A stretch of DNA of 64,000 bases from NCBI GenBank assembly GCA_963930655.1, contig OZ005608.1:2108001-2172000 (forward strand). The letters run 5' to 3'. Each line of letters starts with the position of its first letter. The first letter of the stretch is position 1. The stretch is from Myrica gale. Lineage: Eukaryota; Streptophyta; Magnoliopsida; Fagales; Myricaceae. A program made the translations under genes and the position numbers. Positions 1 to 11,104 of the stretch are shown here, in pieces. A model generated the notes under the pieces. That model ran no database searches. It was not told where the DNA came from and saw only the letters and a list, made by a program, of their open reading frames with translations.

Positions 1-520
1 GATTCCATTGCACTGTGGCCTCCCTTCCTATATTTCAATATCATAACATGTCAGTTGCCCAAACCAATACAAAGACCTATACACCTCTAACACGTATGCA
101 AAGTCCAAATCATGTGTAAAGCAACAAAGTTAAGACATCCTAAAGTAGTCTAATTGTAGAAACCCAAATATTCTCCAATCAACCTTATCGGTTGTTGGTG
201 GTGAGAGTGCCTTCCTCACCGAACTAACTAACGCTTCGCCAACAATATGTTATAGATATTTTCTGGGTAGGTCCTACTTCACCCAACTCCCGCTGGGAGA
301 CCCAAATTGGCGAAAAACCCAAGTACTCTCGCCTATCTTTCTACCTACCGAACTTACCCAAAGATAGTCAACAAAACATTATCACGTTAATCAACTTTGC
401 ATATTGTATCTATTGAAGTAGCTTAAAGATGTTTACTTATGATACAGACGGAGAGAAATTGCCAGTAATATATACGAACAAGAAAAAAATTGCATTGAGA
501 TAAACAAAAAGTAAACATAC
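1..520 (-). other. Intron 2 of the KNAT7-like gene (partial)
   Basis: This is the sequence downstream of the second coding exon of the KNOX gene, starting with a GTATGT donor (complement of 515-520). I see no third exon in it, so the KNOX2/ELK/homeobox exons must lie left of the window. Confidence 0.6.
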
Positions 521-1081
521 CAGTAAGGGCCTGTAAGGTGTTTTCGATTTCACGGCAAGCTACCACGGCCTCGACGGCATGGACTCTGACATGTTGTTGA
601 AGCTGTTCTTTGAAGCTACACAAAACTAACAAATACTGTGCCTGTAACAAAACCCAGCAAAAGAACCACCCTGAAGTGAAACCTCGGGAAAAGAATGGAC
701 AAAATCACATGACAAGTGAAAATTAAAGAAAGAAATAGGTAAGCGTTAAAAGCATATTACCAAGAAGTTGTCGAGCTCTTGACGGCCATGGGGAGAGAGG
801 GTATGGCTACGTTGAGAGGCATAAGACCGCAAAAGATGATGAGACTGCGATAACTGCGCGTCAATCAACGGCAACTGATCAATCGGCGTGGCGACGCGAA
901 GGCAAGCCACATGGGCAGACAGAAGCTGCTCGTATAGCGGGTGAGAAGCTATCTCGGCCTTGAGTTGGCGCTGGTGGTCTCCGGAAACTCCCCTTTCACC
1001 ACTTAAGCCACCACTACTACCAGCAGCACCGCCACCTCCCATCATCCCCAGGTTTGGTTCTTGCATTTGATCTATATCCAT
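521..1081 (-). CDS. KNAT7: Class II KNOX homeobox protein, KNAT7-like (5' exons only)
   Basis: Two coding exons read leftwards: 761-1081 (107 codons from ATG at 1081) and 521-641 (40 codons plus one base), joined across a 119-bp GT-AG intron (642-760). The product opens with a Gly/Ser-rich leader. The KNOX1 domain follows, with [11 protein letters not shown] and [13 protein letters not shown] motifs and ELDNFL at the first splice. The KNOX2 part begins [20 protein letters not shown] and includes [18 protein letters not shown]. These motifs match class II KNOX proteins, best KNAT7, a nuclear regulator of secondary wall formation that acts with BEL1-like and MYB partners. The ELK and homeobox exons are outside the window. 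ATG at 1081 gives [14 protein letters not shown]; Met6 aligns with the start of Arabidopsis KNAT7, so either could be used. The KNAT7 rather than KNAT3/4/5 assignment is from remembered similarity. Confidence 0.85.
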
Positions 1082-2392
1082 AAGACAGAGCACGAGAGGT
1101 GCTTATATGAGAATCGTAGTGAACGGAGAGTTTGTAAATGGGTGATAAGCATAAAAGTGGTTTGAAAGAGTGCTGAGTACTATGCAGAGAAAAGCTGGGG
1201 GTTTGAGGTTGAGGACCACAGAAGAGACCCTTGTGTTTGAAAGGACTGGAATCAAGTTGTCGTGTTTGTTTCCGCGTGTTAGGGAGAAAGAAGAGAGGGA
1301 GAGAGAAGCAGACAGTTTTATCGTTAATTGTGTGACAGAGAGCAAGAGAGAGAAGCCGTTTCTCGGGATCTGGGTCACAAACTTTCTGCTCCACTTCTGA
1401 GAGCAACAAAAGATTTTACATACAGAGAGAAAGGGAAAGAAGCAAAGACGTGAAACGGAAAGAGAGAGAGAGAGACAGAGTATGATTTGTAATTTAAAGA
1501 CCTTGAGAGAAGAGTACAGAGAGGGAGGGAAAGAGACACAGTCAGAGATGGCTATAGGATCATTACTATGGAAGGCCGGGTTGGAAGCGAGGTCAGAAAA
1601 AGAAACAAGATAAAGCTGCTTCTGTGGTTGCTTTTTGTTCTTTTTATCCCCTCTGAATTTCTTGGAATTTTTCTTTTGTTTTTTTATTTTCATAAGCTTT
1701 TTCACAAGTGTATTAGGGATATTAACTTCGGATTGTCAGAAAGGAACTGGTTTTGGGTATGGAAAGAAGCCAATTAACTATTAACTGAACAGGCTTTTTT
1801 GGTATAAAAAAACTAAACAATTACGTTAATATGTTCTCTCTTCACAACAAAACATAACAATTTATGTGCTTCGTGTGTTTGTGGTTGGTTTTGTTTTGGC
1901 ATGAGTTGTATTCCTTTTGTAATTAGGTATTCCTCCCCCTATACATTAATATTATTAATAAAATTTCAGAGGTTTCATCTTCTCCCAAAGAAAAAACTCT
2001 TAAGGTTTAGGTTCTATGGGCACTCCCGGTATCACATGTGGAGCACCCCTTTCAATCATTAGAGGTTATATATAGGCTAAGGACTTGGCTTTCATTCGCA
2101 GTCACCGAAGGTTGCTGACTTTTATCAAATGATAAAAACATCGCATATTCTCATTGGCAAGACAAACTATTTTATAGATTAAGGTCACATCTGTTAAGAT
2201 GCGTCATCATCTTTCTCATCTCAGATAGAGAACAAAACTACAAAAATGTTTAGGATTCAATTATTTGAGTTCCTGCGAGTTGCCAGCAGTAATTAATTAT
2301 TGAGTATAATTAAATATCATTTTTTATAAAATCATTCTTTTAATAGACGATTGTCACCCACGGGTGCAGTCCCTCATGTTCACCTTTACATA
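1082..2392. promoter_or_regulatory. Upstream region and GA-rich leader of the KNAT7-like gene
   Basis: About 500 bp upstream of the start (roughly 1250-1560) is rich in GAGA on the plus strand, i.e. TCTC on the coding strand, including an (AG)n run at 1460-1475. This is typical of plant 5' UTRs. The open frames across it (for example the 200-codon one at 1103-1705) are low-complexity Lys/Ser or Leu/Phe products and are not genes. From 1800 to 2392 the sequence is AT-rich with nothing recognisable. Confidence 0.4.
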
Positions 2393-2589
2393 GGCTGCGT
2401 TTGTAGGGTAAAATTTTACATCCTCTAAAATTTTAATACAATAAAATATTACAATATAATCCTCCTCTCTCCCATCAAATTATTACTTTTCACTATAAAA
2501 AATATAAAAAATTACCCCTCTTCACTTTTTCACTAAACCTAATACCTAAAATTTTAACAACACTAAAATTTTACAAAACAAACACACCC
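2393..2589 (+). mobile_element. Small MITE, family A, copy 1
   Basis: A 197-bp AT-rich segment begins GGCTGCGTTTGT and ends ACAAACACACCC, forming an imperfect terminal inverted repeat. It shares its interior (TTACAATATAATC, CACTTTTTCACTAAACC, ATACCTAAAATTTTAAC) with copies at 8562-8758 (reverse), 22329-22510, 36055-36240 and 39310-39470. No coding capacity. No clear target duplication at this copy; the 22329 copy has TAA on both sides, which suggests a PIF/Harbinger (Tourist) type. Confidence 0.65.
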
Positions 2590-3930
2590 TTAGTAAGAGA
2601 TTCTGCGCTACATATTATAAGAAAATAAACTTACGGCGCCTTAAGTAAGAATTTAAGCTTTTGATTCAATGATAGTGCTTGATCTTTCAACTACAACTCC
2701 AAATTATCTTAAAATTAAAAGGATAAAGAATGAATGAATGATTGAAGAGAATGCATTAATTCTTTTCGAGTTCAACTTCTTTTGTATATATGAGATGCAG
2801 ATCATAAAATTCCGGCCAAAAAAATCAACTTAGCACCAAACTTGGCTTATTCAACTTTAGTTCATAATCACAATCTCTTTTGGTTAGGTTTTTGATACGG
2901 TGAACATATTTTTCCATCCAAATGGATTGGCCTAATAACAAAAATAATAGTAAACGACCCTTCAATTTTATTTAATGTTGTCATTGATTAAGAAATTTGG
3001 ATGAGGTTAGGCTGTCACTGTTCCATCTCCTAATTTGCTGGTGTGTGATGCTTTTCAGCAGCTTCCAGCCTCTATAGGTTGTTTTAGAAAGCAAGAAAAA
3101 AACGCAATGGTTCATTGAAACTCAAAGGACAAGCCACCAACCCTAATAGAGAGTTAACGTGGCATGTAGGCATAGCTGGTTGGCTCACTAGCATCGAGAT
3201 AGTTCACAATGTTATAAGTCCTATAATAGCTAGTACTATTTATATCAAACTCCAAGCATGCAGTGCGAGTACTCCTACTGTATGTAGTAGGCATTTATAT
3301 TTATTGTTATATATTTCTCTCTAAATTGTACAAATTATAGATAATCTCGATTGATATCGTGAAGCCTTAGTCTCAAACTCTGCCTTGTTCAACCCTTTTG
3401 ACTAGAAAGATTACCTTAATTTGTACAAGTACATATGTATATGTCCATGAATATATCTAAGTTTACAAAATATATGGAGGTTATTCAGTTCAACATATAC
3501 TGGGGTAGGTATAACTGATAGTGATAGGTTTGGTGTAACGTTCATTAGCAAGTTTTAAACCTGTACAATTAATTAACAAATCTACATATAACTCCCAACG
3601 TACCTACTCTGCATCACTGTTTGATCAAAACCCATCGGTACCGATCGATCGAATCACATATACGCAATATCTGCATGTCAGTTGAAATTATAATCTTACA
3701 GCTACTCTAAGATGCAAACCAAATTATGATCGGTTTATATATATATATCCTAGCGATCCTCGATATAAAGTTCAATCATGCGGGTAATCGATTTATAAAG
3801 GAATTGTAATCAAAGTGCGGATCTGACAAAATATTATCCACTAAAGACGTAGTAGTACTTTGCAATCTGTCGACATTTACTAATTAAGTACATTAGGATA
3901 GATCTACTATCGTTCCATATATACATTATC
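2590..3930. other. Intergenic, nothing recognised
   Basis: AT-rich spacer with short AT runs (for example 3739-3749). No conserved reading frame, RNA gene or complete repeat was found on either strand. Confidence 0.4.
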
Positions 3931-5260
3931 TAAGGGTGAAACCGGAACCGGATGGAACCGGAATGGGTCATTCCGGTTCCGGTTCCATTCCGGAATTTAC
4001 CGGAACGGAACCGGAATTGGAACCGGAATTTCCGGAACCGGAACCGGAAATTCCGGTTCCTTATATGGGCCTAAAAAAAATATATTTAGTTTAGGCCCAA
4101 CTTTTTTTAAAAGCCCAAAGCCAAAATTTGGCTGTTTTTTTTCCTGAACAAATGTCTCTTTAATTATTTTTTCCAAAATATATAAATACAATCATGTATA
4201 AACGAAGCTAGAGTTAATTGAAATAGGATACCAGCCACTAAAAATACTAAATAGATCATTGTGCTTGTCCAACTAATATCCTCAAGTTCTCCATCTCTAC
4301 AAAAGAAAAACAAAACAATTATAAGAGAAATACTAAGAGAACCAAATAATCAATTAACAAAGCAAAAAATTTAACAAAAAATAAATGTAAAATGACTCAA
4401 TCTATCTAAATGTAAAAATAAATGTAAAATTTTCAGTCTAAATATCTATAGTGTCGACACATAATACCATGGTGTCGACACATTGGTCACACACCAGAAG
4501 ACATGTCCCAGGCCAATATGATGGTGTCGACACATTGTACAAATGTGTCGACACATTGCACTATCAACTGAAAGCAGGTTTCCAGGCCAAGCTGATGGTG
4601 TCGACACATTTGTCCAATGTGTCGACACCATCATATTGGCCTGGGACATGTCTTCTGGTGTGTGACCAATGTGTCGACACCATGGTATTATGTGTCGACA
4701 CTATCGACACTTAGACTGAAAATTTTACATTTATGTCTTCTGGTGTGTGGCCAAACTTCACAAATTATTCTCATGAGCAATCAAACAATCAGCAAACAAT
4801 CAACAATCTCCCATAGCCTACACCCTAGATATATGATGAACAATTATAACCAAATTAGTTTTGGTTTCAAACCAATTTTAAACGTAAGAACTTGAAATTT
4901 GAATTCTGAAACTCTATCCTGTAAAATGAACTAATTTGTAATTTGGCCTGAATTAATGAAGTGAATGCTACTAATTTGTAATTTGCATCTCCATTTTTAT
5001 GTACAATCAGCAAACAATCAACAATCAACAATCAGCAAACCCAGCATACCTTGATTTTGAATTTGTTTTTTAAAAAAAAATTCCGGAACCGGAAAATTCC
5101 GGGTTTCCGCCGGAAATTCCGGTTCCGATTCCGGTTCCGGAAATTCCCTAAAAAGGGTTCCGGTTCCGGTTCCGGAATTGGCCGGAACCGGTACCGGAAT
5201 TCCGGTACCGGAACCGGAACCGAAATTTCCGGTGGAAACCGGATTAATTGATCACCCTTA
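3931..5260. mobile_element. Complete non-autonomous hAT-superfamily element
   Basis: The 1330-bp element starts TAAGGGTGA and ends TCACCCTTA, a 9-bp perfect terminal inverted repeat. It is flanked by a perfect 8-bp direct repeat, ACATTATC, at 3923-3930 and 5261-5268. An 8-bp target duplication with T(A/G)GGGTG-like ends is diagnostic of hAT transposons. Both subterminal regions (3940-4065 and 5080-5245) are packed with GGAACC/GGTTCC motifs, the kind of repeat hAT transposases bind. The interior has no transposase frame but holds a large hairpin of SalI palindromes (separate entry). The open frames at 3997-4191 and 5051-5251 are translations of the GGAACC repeats. It would need transposase supplied in trans. 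Confidence 0.9.
4418..4734. repeat. Long inverted repeat carrying eight GTGTCGACAC palindromes
   Basis: The arms 4451-4533 and 4619-4701 are perfect reverse complements over 83 bp, separated by an 85-bp loop. The symmetry continues outward with a few mismatches to about 4418 and 4734 (AAATGTAAAATTTTCAGTCT on the left, its complement on the right). The 10-bp palindrome GTGTCGACAC occurs at 4451, 4472, 4524, 4545, 4598, 4619, 4671 and 4692, all perfect. They form four pairs with 21 bp between centres inside a pair and 52-53 bp between pairs. It lies in the centre of the hAT element, about 500 bp from either end. A transcript through it would fold into a long double-stranded stem. Confidence 0.9.
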
Positions 5261-5749
5261 ACATTATCAGATCGTTATTATTAAGCCCTCATTACTAAGG
5301 GATAAGTGGAAGTATAAATATGTGGGCCACTGGTTACAACTACAAGATAAAAACTATTTGGTGGCAAGTTTCGATAGAGTCGAACGTAAGCAAAGACATT
5401 AAAATGGAACTATTCGTTCTTACTTCTTACGTACGTCATGCTGGCTCTACGTCGTGGAAATTAATTATTATGTTGCTTTCGGAGCAAGGAAAAATTAGAA
5501 GGTTATCAGCTTCAATCACGTAATGTTTTTCTCCTTTTCCCTTTTCCGATCCCCACCTTAAACAAGAGATTGTAAATTCTCATTATCACCGCGTTTCAAT
5601 TGGGCAAAGAAAAGTGCCTAATTATCATCATAATCAATTTACATTCTGGAATGATGATGGAAACATAAATTTGGACATCCAAACTACCAAAATCATCATA
5701 TCAACTCTTTAAACTACAAAAAATAATTAAGCGGATAGTCAAAACTATC
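5261..5749. other. Intergenic, nothing recognised
   Basis: Short spacer between the hAT element and the TRIM. The 67-codon frame at 5320-5523 has no recognisable motif. Confidence 0.4.
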
Positions 5750-5754
5750 TACGT

Positions 5755-6584
5755 TGTAAGAAATAACAAATTTTAACTAAAGAAAAAAAATATTTACAAT
5801 GATAAGTGAGATATTCACTATAGGAATAGCCAATTAGGTTTATTATTTTTCTCACTTATATTTTGATAAGATTACATAGGGCTTTATTTATAAGTCAATG
5901 AATACAATAGCCCACATTACTTTAGTAATGTAGGACTCTAAGTCTCTAACTTTAATACTCCCCGATACACCTTGAGTTTGGAGTTACAAAAATAATTCAA
6001 GAAATAAAAAATAAAAATAACGTCGAAAGGTTGCCAGACTGATGCCGGGAGGTCGCCGGACTGAAGCTGGATGGTCGTCGGTACTAATGTCGGATAGTCG
6101 CTGGATTGATGCCTAGAGGTCGTCGGTCTGATGTCGGAAGGTTGCCGGACTGAAGCCGGATAGTCGCCGATACTAATGTCGGATGGTCGCCGGACTGATG
6201 CCGGGAGGTCACGGTCTGAAGCCGGAAGGTCGTCAGTCTGATGCCGGAAGGTTGCCGGACTAAAGCCGGATGGTCGCCGATACTAATGTCGGATGGTCGC
6301 CGGACTAATGCCGGAAGGTAGCTGGACTGATGCCGAAAACCTTACTTTGATATCATGTAAGAAATAAAAATTTGAACTTAAAAAATTTTAAACTGAGATA
6401 AGTGAAACAAGATATTTAAGTGGTTCGGTCATTGACCAATATCCACTGTTGGAAGGCACAATTGGGCATACAGCTTTCTCACTTATGATTCAAAAGGTTA
6501 CATAAAGGCTTTATTTATATGTCTTTGAATACAATAACCCACATTAATTTAGCAATATGAGACTCTAAGCCTCTAACTTTAATA
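5755..6584 (-). mobile_element. TRIM-type miniature LTR retrotransposon
   Basis: Two related terminal direct repeats lie at 5755-5957 (203 bp) and 6356-6584 (229 bp). They share blocks such as the start TGTAAGAAATA, GGCTTTATTTATA, GAATACAATA, CCCACATTA and the end CTCTAACTTTAATA. A perfect 5-bp target duplication, TACGT, flanks the whole (5750-5754 and 6585-6589). On the minus strand the upstream repeat is followed at once by TGATATCAAAGT (complement of 6344-6355), which resembles the tRNA-iMet primer-binding site. A short purine stretch (CGGGGAG) precedes the other repeat. The total length is 830 bp with no gag/pol frame, as expected of a TRIM. The 398-bp interior is mostly a 22-bp minisatellite. 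The terminal repeats have diverged by small indels, so the insertion is not recent. Confidence 0.85.
6021..6340. repeat. 22-bp minisatellite inside the TRIM
   Basis: About 14 imperfect units of 21-23 bp, of the form GGTCGCCGGACTGATGCCGG plus two bases, fill most of the TRIM interior. Units alternate between subtypes (for example ...GATACTAATGTCGGAT and ...GGACTGAAGCCGGAT). A higher-order period of about 110 bp can be seen by comparing 6141 with 6251. The unit length is not a multiple of three and the array does not encode a protein. Confidence 0.85.
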
Positions 6585-6589
6585 TACGT

Positions 6590-8561
6590 GGTTCATTTGT
6601 TGCACATTTCAACCATTGGATCTAATGAGAGAGTGCACATGGATAAACTTAATGTATACTTTAGAGCTTTTCAGTTGTCATTGGTCACTTAATTTGAGGA
6701 CGAAAAGTAATGATGTTCCATGTCTTAAGAAAATACCAAAAAACAAGACAAACAAAAATTCGGTACGAGATATTGGTATACATGTGAAGCATGGCAATAA
6801 ATTATCACATAGGGAACTCTAGAAGAACTTGACTTAAAAGATTTTGGGAACCGTAACAATCTACCCGATCAGCTTGTACTGAATGCATTGGCTCTGGATG
6901 GAGAAATAGGAAAGTTTGTATTCCTCTGAATAGTGAAAACCAAAGACTACCAACGTGCTTTTTCCTGGAAAAATCATGCGTGGTAGTAGTACAATTGTAA
7001 AATATGCAGATTCCATTGTCTTTTGTTTTACAGAGAGAGAAACAAAATCAACCTTTGACCTTTTACGAAAAGCCAAATCAGAGGGAGTTGGAACATGCGC
7101 GGCCTGTCCTTACCTCCCCATGCCGCACACGACAAAATCCAATGCCAAAACCTTTTGTAACTCGAGTGGCTCAAGAGACAGTTCAACCTTTTGCTGAGCT
7201 ATAAGGACATTTTGGCTCGTCAGCTCAAACAGGCAACCGTTGAGGGTTTACTTTCGGTAAGATATTAAACAATTATTTAGCTCAGGATTACTACTGAAAA
7301 CTAATTTGGAAAATCCTTGTCCTCTGTAGTTCGGCTACTTCTGGTGGTTGGGAAAGTCTCCCAGCTATCAGCATTGGACAAAGAGAATAGTCCCTTCATT
7401 AAAAAGGCTCCAGGAGCCAACTTCCACATGGAGACCGGCCCCTCGAAATTCTGGTGGGTGGGTCGAAGTTTTCTGTGCCTTTTCTTAATATATTTCGTTG
7501 TTTTTTAAGTAAAAAAAATTAATTTGATCTCAATTTTATCGTGTGCCGAAACATGAATTTTAGAATTAGAAACTTAAAAGTGCGAGTAGTCTTGATCTTA
7601 AAATCATATGAAAAATAAAATTCACTCGGCGGCTTGGCCTTCCATGATCCATCCAACGTCACTAGATAAATAAGGATATGTTTGGTAATGGGTCTAGTCC
7701 TGATTTTAGGTCCCAAATACTGATTTTGGGTCTAAAATCTTAAATCCATGTTTGGATGGACTAAGTCTTATTTATAGTCTTTAAACCTAATAATGGAGGA
7801 TAAAACTAATGACGTTTTTTCCCTCCTCCCCGTCTCTCTCTCATTCTCTTATGTCTTTTTCCTGTGCGAATGCGACCTAAACGTGACTTAGAGTTCGAGG
7901 GCCCTTCTCCGAATCACCCAAATTTCTCCCCTACACGGTGCATTTGCTTCGTTGTGAGATTGCGGCTTGTTCTCTATTGATTCCAAGGTACACCGATTGT
8001 TTTAGGGTTTGTCTTCCTTCTCTCTGCGTTGATTTGAGGTATTTAGATTATCTTGTTAATTCTCATTTAACTTACGACTCACTTTTGAGATCAATTGAAG
8101 TTCACTCGGAAAAGCAACATGAGTTGAAATAGCAGGGATCATTGTAGTTTTTAATTTGTCGGTTCCAGTTAACCAGATAAATTAGTGGTTCTTAGCTATA
8201 GACTTGGTTTGCTCAACATGAGTTTTTCTTCTAATTTAGATTTTTTGCCTCGTTTCTTGGGGAAGGGCAAAGAGATATTACAAAATATAAAGTGATCTAT
8301 AGTCTACTTCTCGTAACCGAAAAGGGGTATCTTCCCTATAGCCCAGAGGTTTTGGAGCGAGGGTTTCACCTTTTCAAATCCTCAAATTGACAGCAAATGT
8401 TCGTTAGTCATAATAAATGATTTTGCATACCAGATATAATGTAGCTCTTTATATCAGGTATAAAATAATGGATGTTGTTTTTATCTTGTTGTATTGCTAC
8501 ATGGATGATTTGCTTCATGTGTCCTATCACTTGGGTGTTTGAAGTCAAGAAGCCATACAAA
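6590..8561. other. Intergenic with possible decayed coding sequence
   Basis: Most of this is AT-rich spacer. Between about 7000 and 7500 the plus strand has a denser coding look: one frame reads ...PKPFVTRVAQETVQPFAEL to a stop at 7202, and a frame shifted by one base continues YKDILARQLKQATVEGLLS up to a GTAAGA donor-like site near 7258. After TGTAG at about 7330 further frames are broken by stops. I do not recognise the protein. It looks like a gene fragment or old retroposed copy rather than a working gene. Around 7860-8010 is a CT-rich, 5'-UTR-like stretch without a supportable frame. Confidence 0.3.
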
Positions 8562-8758
8562 GGTTATGTTTGTGTTGAAAATTTTTTGATATTGGGTTTA
8601 ATGTTGGTATTGGGTTTAGTGAAAAGGTGAAAAAAGAGGTAATTTTTTATATTTTTTGTAATTTTTTATATTTTTTATGGGAGAGAGAAAGATTATATTG
8701 TAGTATTTTATTGTGAGTTGGTGAAATATTTTGTGAAATTTTTGGTGCAAACGCACCC
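8562..8758 (-). mobile_element. Small MITE, family A, copy 2 (reverse)
   Basis: Reverse-oriented copy of the 2393-2589 element. It starts GGTTATGTTTGT, ends AACGCACCC, and carries the complementary interior blocks (GGTTTAGTGAAAAGGTG, GATTATATTGTAG). Confidence 0.65.
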
Positions 8759-11104
8759 AAAATGTCACTTGTCTGGTGAATCGGTGATTAGTGAATTAAG
8801 GGCCCCAACTGTTTGCATGATATAAACAGGCTACTGGTGCATATATTACGCATTCACATTACTTTCTTGATATGCGGAACTTTAACTTTGTCCCCATAGA
8901 CATCCTTGCACCTATAGTAACTCTAGATTGACCTTAAAATTTCTGTCATTTCGTTCCATTACACATGGAGCCTTATGATGGCCTTGAAATTAAGCAACTT
9001 TAGTCCTGTTTTGAGGAGATATAATTTATTATACTAAGTCATGTTTCTGGAATGATTTATCAAGTGACCTAGCTATGATGTGCAGAATTTATCTACTTAG
9101 TATGTTGTGGTGTTTTTTTATTCTTTGGTAAATTATGCACTTAGGGCACGTTAGTTGTCGTCTCTGCAACATGTCTGCTAAGGAAGAGATTTTAAAATAT
9201 TTCGAAAAAATTATCATAAAACGAAAATATTTTGACCTCAACATTCTGTGCAAAAAAAATCTAACTTAGGAGGGCATAACAGAAGTCAGGCCAGTAAGAT
9301 AAGTACACCTTACCTTTAAAGGAAATAAGTGGAATTGACAGACACCTTTAACTTTGTTTAAGTCGGGATCTAAAGTCCGAACTCGAACAGTATAATGAAA
9401 TTGAATTTCAAATCGAAACTGAATCCCAAACCTATGCCGGTTTCCAACCATGGCCTAATGTTTCCTCTGGAGAGCCGAGCCGGATTAAGCCGGCGGCGTG
9501 ATTTCCAAAGACACAAATGAGCAACCGTCGTCGATGATGGTGAGGAAGAAGAAACTGTGGGGTCACCGTCACAGCTGTAGCTTTGTCGTTTTTTCGGCCC
9601 TACGATTGAGACTTGCGTCTAGCGTGGTCCCCTATCCCCAAGAAAAAGAAAGAAGGAAAAACGAGAACAAAGAGCGTGGTCCCACACTCCCACTATAAAA
9701 AAAAAACTTGGGGGATGATCGTGTGTTGTCCCTTTTATGAGGCCCCACAATACCGACTTTTCGCTCTCTAAGCGTTCTCTCTTGTGAACTCATTTTCACG
9801 TACCACCAAAAGTCAATCAATTTGCTAATCAAGATTTAACAGCACGGAAATATTTTATCTGCCTAATTATCCCATTTTATTATGGTAGCAGTTACGAATA
9901 AATATAGAGGAGGAAGCGATAATGGTTGGCTGCTTGTCGGTGGTGAGTAGAATCTGACGTGTCAAGATTTATCTCCGTTGGTTGGGTCATGCGTGTAGGG
10001 CCTACAGGGAAGGAACAAAGGTTCGAGGCCAGGGCGTGCAATACAATATGAAGAGTGAAGACGACCGTAACAGCCTATGATTCAAGTGGAACAACCATTG
10101 TTTTTCTAGGTGACTGTCTAGTTTGACGACAGGCCACCAACTATACTCAGCCACGTAACTGCCGGCCGGCTTCTGCAAAGGTGAAGTTTCGAGGTGTTAA
10201 GGTAGGCTGGTAGGTAAGTGACTAAACTATTAAGGCGGCCTTTTCCCGAGCTATCCTAAGTTTCAATCAGCCACCAAGGCAAATAGCTATGGGCCTACGA
10301 AGGGAATGCAAACTTGACTGAACCATTAGAAACAATTTTCTCTCTTTCTCTTTCTTAGCTTAATTGATTGGACTGATAGTCAGTCATCATCAAGCTCAGA
10401 CGGAACATCAATTATTAATGAATCTATGTTGAAGAAGGAAAAAAGAAAAAGCTATGTCGAACTCTGAAGATTTGAACTTGGTCCTCTCATTTAAGAACGT
10501 GGCCCAGCCCTTGTCGACGAGGACGTTGCAAGAGATTCTGAGGGTCAAACTCAAATATATCGAACTTCTCATCTCATTGCCTGGCACGAGTTAAATGCCA
10601 ACTGCTTTTGTCAACTTTTGGTACCACAGACATCCGAGGGAGTAAGTTAGCTTTTTGCACGTGCATATATTTCTTCTACACCTCAATAGGATTAGTGAGT
10701 GTGGTGGCCGGTGGGTCTAGAGTGTCTGCATAGTCAGGCTTCTGGAGGTAGGACGTATGGCTCAAGGGGTCCTCCGTATGGCCCTACAAACGCTATTTCC
10801 AGAACTCAAAAGCACCCAACAAAGGCCAACATTATCTCCAGCCTTAACTTTTTCAGTAGGTTAAGCGGAGCCGTGTCTTATTCTGCCCATTACTTCGAAA
10901 AATCAAACAGCATGAGAAGGAAAAAACAAAAGTGAAGATGGGAGGGTCTAGCCATGTCTTGTGTAATTGCATTATTTACATTCAAAATCTTTTTATCTAA
11001 TGTCGGGTTGGTATACAATGAATACAGTTGAATAAAACCAAGAAATACAAAGGGGCCACCACACCACATTTACAACGAACTTCCCACCTCCTACCGTGCA
11101 CAGT
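8759..11104. other. Intergenic, nothing firmly recognised
   Basis: Spacer between the transposon cluster and the 3' end of the MINDY gene. Scattered frames of 60-90 codons (9266-9451, 9498-9698, 10699-10935) lack recognisable motifs and conserved structure. Confidence 0.4.

Noticed and set aside
1103-1705. 200-codon open frame on the minus strand upstream of the KNOX gene
   Set aside because: It reads through a TCTC-rich leader and AT-rich promoter; the product is Ser/Lys/Leu low complexity with no domain, and it lies exactly where the 5' UTR of the KNOX gene should be.
3997-5251. Open frames with Pro/Val or Arg/Phe/Gly repeats and frames through the hairpin
   Set aside because: They are translations of the GGAACC arrays and of the SalI palindromes inside the hAT element; both strands are equally open, as expected of short repeats.
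6021-6340. CRISPR-like appearance of regularly spaced repeats
   Set aside because: Units are contiguous without unique spacers, imperfect, and inside a plant retroelement; this is a minisatellite.
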